NCBI GenBank assembly: GCA_964617565.1
Contig: CAZTYH010000100.1
Coordinates: 1-5,008, forward strand
DNA length: 5,008 nt
Direction: 5' to 3'
Source: JAKJGV01 sp964617565
GTDB lineage: Bacteria; Verrucomicrobiota; Kiritimatiellia; CAIQIC01; JAGNIJ01
Shown here piece by piece: positions 4,436 to 5,008 of the stretch. Every line of letters begins with the position of its first letter. The stretch's first letter is position 1. The position numbers and the translations under genes are program-made. The notes beneath the pieces were generated by a model that saw nothing but the letters and a program-made list of their open reading frames with translations, did no database searches and was not told the origin of the DNA.

Positions 4436-4726
4436 CTACATCAATGATTCAACCGGCAAGGCAAACACCCGGATGCCCTCGCCTTCGTACAGCTTGGACT
4501 TGAACGCCTGCAAAGCGTTCACAATGTCACGTTCCTTGGTCTTTGGAAGGACGGTAAAGATGAGCGATGAGCGCCCCGGCCATGTGCGGGTTCCGAGATG
4601 TTTTCCGGTCTCGCCCTCACCGAGCACGCCGGGGATTTCACTGTATGCATGAATCGCGTGTTCGCCCACAAGCGCGCGCACTTCTTCCTGCCTGTTCTCG
4701 GGACAAATAATCATCAGCATCTTCAT
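4436..4726 (-). CDS. PII-like small protein next to RND pump
   Basis: This 96-residue protein has a ferredoxin-like beta-alpha-beta-beta-alpha-beta pattern typical of the PII/CutA superfamily. Strand MKMLMIICPE leads into helix NRQEEVRALVGEH, a strand and a loop IPGVLGEGETGKHLGTRTWPG (31-51, T-loop region), then strand SSLIFTVLPK, helix KERDIVNALQAFKSKL and final strand GIRVFALPV. It is shorter than GlnB/GlnK (about 112 residues), and I do not see the usual uridylylated Tyr T-loop, so it is probably not the classical nitrogen sensor. PII-like proteins of about this size are known beside heavy-metal RND pumps and are assumed to sense a ligand or metal and modulate the pump. Its ATG comes 3 nt after the RND stop, and its Shine-Dalgarno lies inside the last RND codons, so translation is probably coupled. 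Fold call firm, function inferred. Confidence 0.78.
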   Translation of the reverse strand: MKMLMIICPENRQEEVRALVGEHAIHAYSEIPGVLGEGETGKHLGTRTWPGRSSLIFTVLPKTKERDIVNALQAFKSKLYEGEGIRVFALPVESLM

Positions 4727-4729
4727 GGA

Positions 4730-5008
4730 TCAAACCTCCGGTTCTTTCTTTCCGTAGATCATCGCGTACACGACGGGTACGACGACCAGGGTGAACGCAG
4801 TCGAGACAAACAGTCCGAATATGATGGACCATGCGAGACCGCTGAAAATCGGATCGAATGTAATCGGCCACGCGCCGAGCATGGTCGTCCCGGCGGTCAG
4901 GAAGATCGGCCGCAACCGCACTGCGCCCGCCTGGATCACTGCTTCGCGCAGGCTGGTCCCGCGGGAAACTTCGCTGCGGATAAAATCAATGAGGATGATC
5001 GCATTGCG
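4730..5008 (-). CDS. RND efflux transporter permease, C-terminal 92 residues (cut by window edge)
   Basis: The minus strand is open from the window edge to a TGA at 4730-4732. The fragment begins RNAIILIDFIRSE, matching the end of TM10 in AcrB-type pumps (AcrB: KNAILIVEF). It continues REAVIQAGAVRLRPIFLTAGTTMLG, the conserved cytoplasmic helix and TM11 start, and ends with TM12 GLAWSIIFGLFVSTAFTLVVVPVVYAMI and a short charged tail KKEPEV. Such trimeric inner-membrane antiporters use the proton gradient to expel drugs or metals through an adaptor and a TolC-type channel. Aligned by the NAI motif, the first residue (Arg) takes the place of AcrB Lys940; the relay Asp residues lie outside the window. 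Substrate class (multidrug versus metal) cannot be decided from this end. It is upstream of the PII-like and small Cys-protein genes on one probable transcript. Confidence 0.88.
   Translation of the reverse strand, partial: RNAIILIDFIRSEVSRGTSLREAVIQAGAVRLRPIFLTAGTTMLGAWPITFDPIFSGLAWSIIFGLFVSTAFTLVVVPVVYAMIYGKKEPEV
4734..4739 (-). promoter_or_regulatory. Shine-Dalgarno of the PII-like gene inside the RND 3' end
   Basis: GGAGGT on the minus strand lies 7 nt before the ATG at 4726 and overlaps the last codons of the RND permease (Glu-Val-stop). Ribosomes ending the pump gene will be positioned at this site, which supports coupled expression of pump and PII-like protein. Confidence 0.7.

Overview
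This is a bacterial chromosomal window, GC-rich with G/C-biased third codon positions. It holds two gene sets that converge on a repeat-filled intergenic region, plus a gene fragment at each edge. No phage, insertion sequence, CRISPR array, rRNA or tRNA is visible. Short TTTCCA-N5-TGGAAA inverted repeats lie behind the genes, with blocks of small covarying hairpins between them. From memory these resemble intergenic sequence in Kiritimatiellota, Lentisphaerota and related PVC-type bacteria. That placement is a low-to-moderate confidence inference; no marker gene is present.

Layout. Bases 1-193 (minus) hold the first 64 codons of an M20-type metallopeptidase. Bases 194-364 form a divergent intergenic region with a run of five TTTC units spaced exactly 7 nt apart. 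Bases 365-1687 and 1684-3369 (plus) hold a GT4-type glycosyltransferase and a GH13_18-type sugar phosphorylase, overlapping by 4 bases (ATGA). Bases 3370-3779 carry no believable gene. They contain about eight small hairpins, most with 6-7 bp stems and 5-nt loops, including terminator-like elements placed just behind each gene set in that set's own orientation. Bases 3780-5008 (minus) are the 3' end of a compact operon, in transcription order: RND efflux permease (C-terminal 92 residues), PII-like protein, 56-aa DUF6132-type membrane protein, 63-aa DUF2892/YgaP-type membrane protein, and FmdB-type zinc-ribbon protein.

How the genes may work together. The glycosyltransferase and phosphorylase look like a coupled make/recycle pair for a small alpha-glucoside. 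The phosphorylase resembles the YcjM/glucosylglycerate phosphorylase branch more than classical sucrose phosphorylase, so a glucosylglycerate-like compatible solute or reserve is plausible, but the substrate cannot be read from sequence. The minus operon joins an inner-membrane efflux pump to a small PII-like protein and three short Cys-containing proteins. I infer a metal- or sulfur/thiol-stress efflux module in which the small proteins are accessories; this is a hypothesis.
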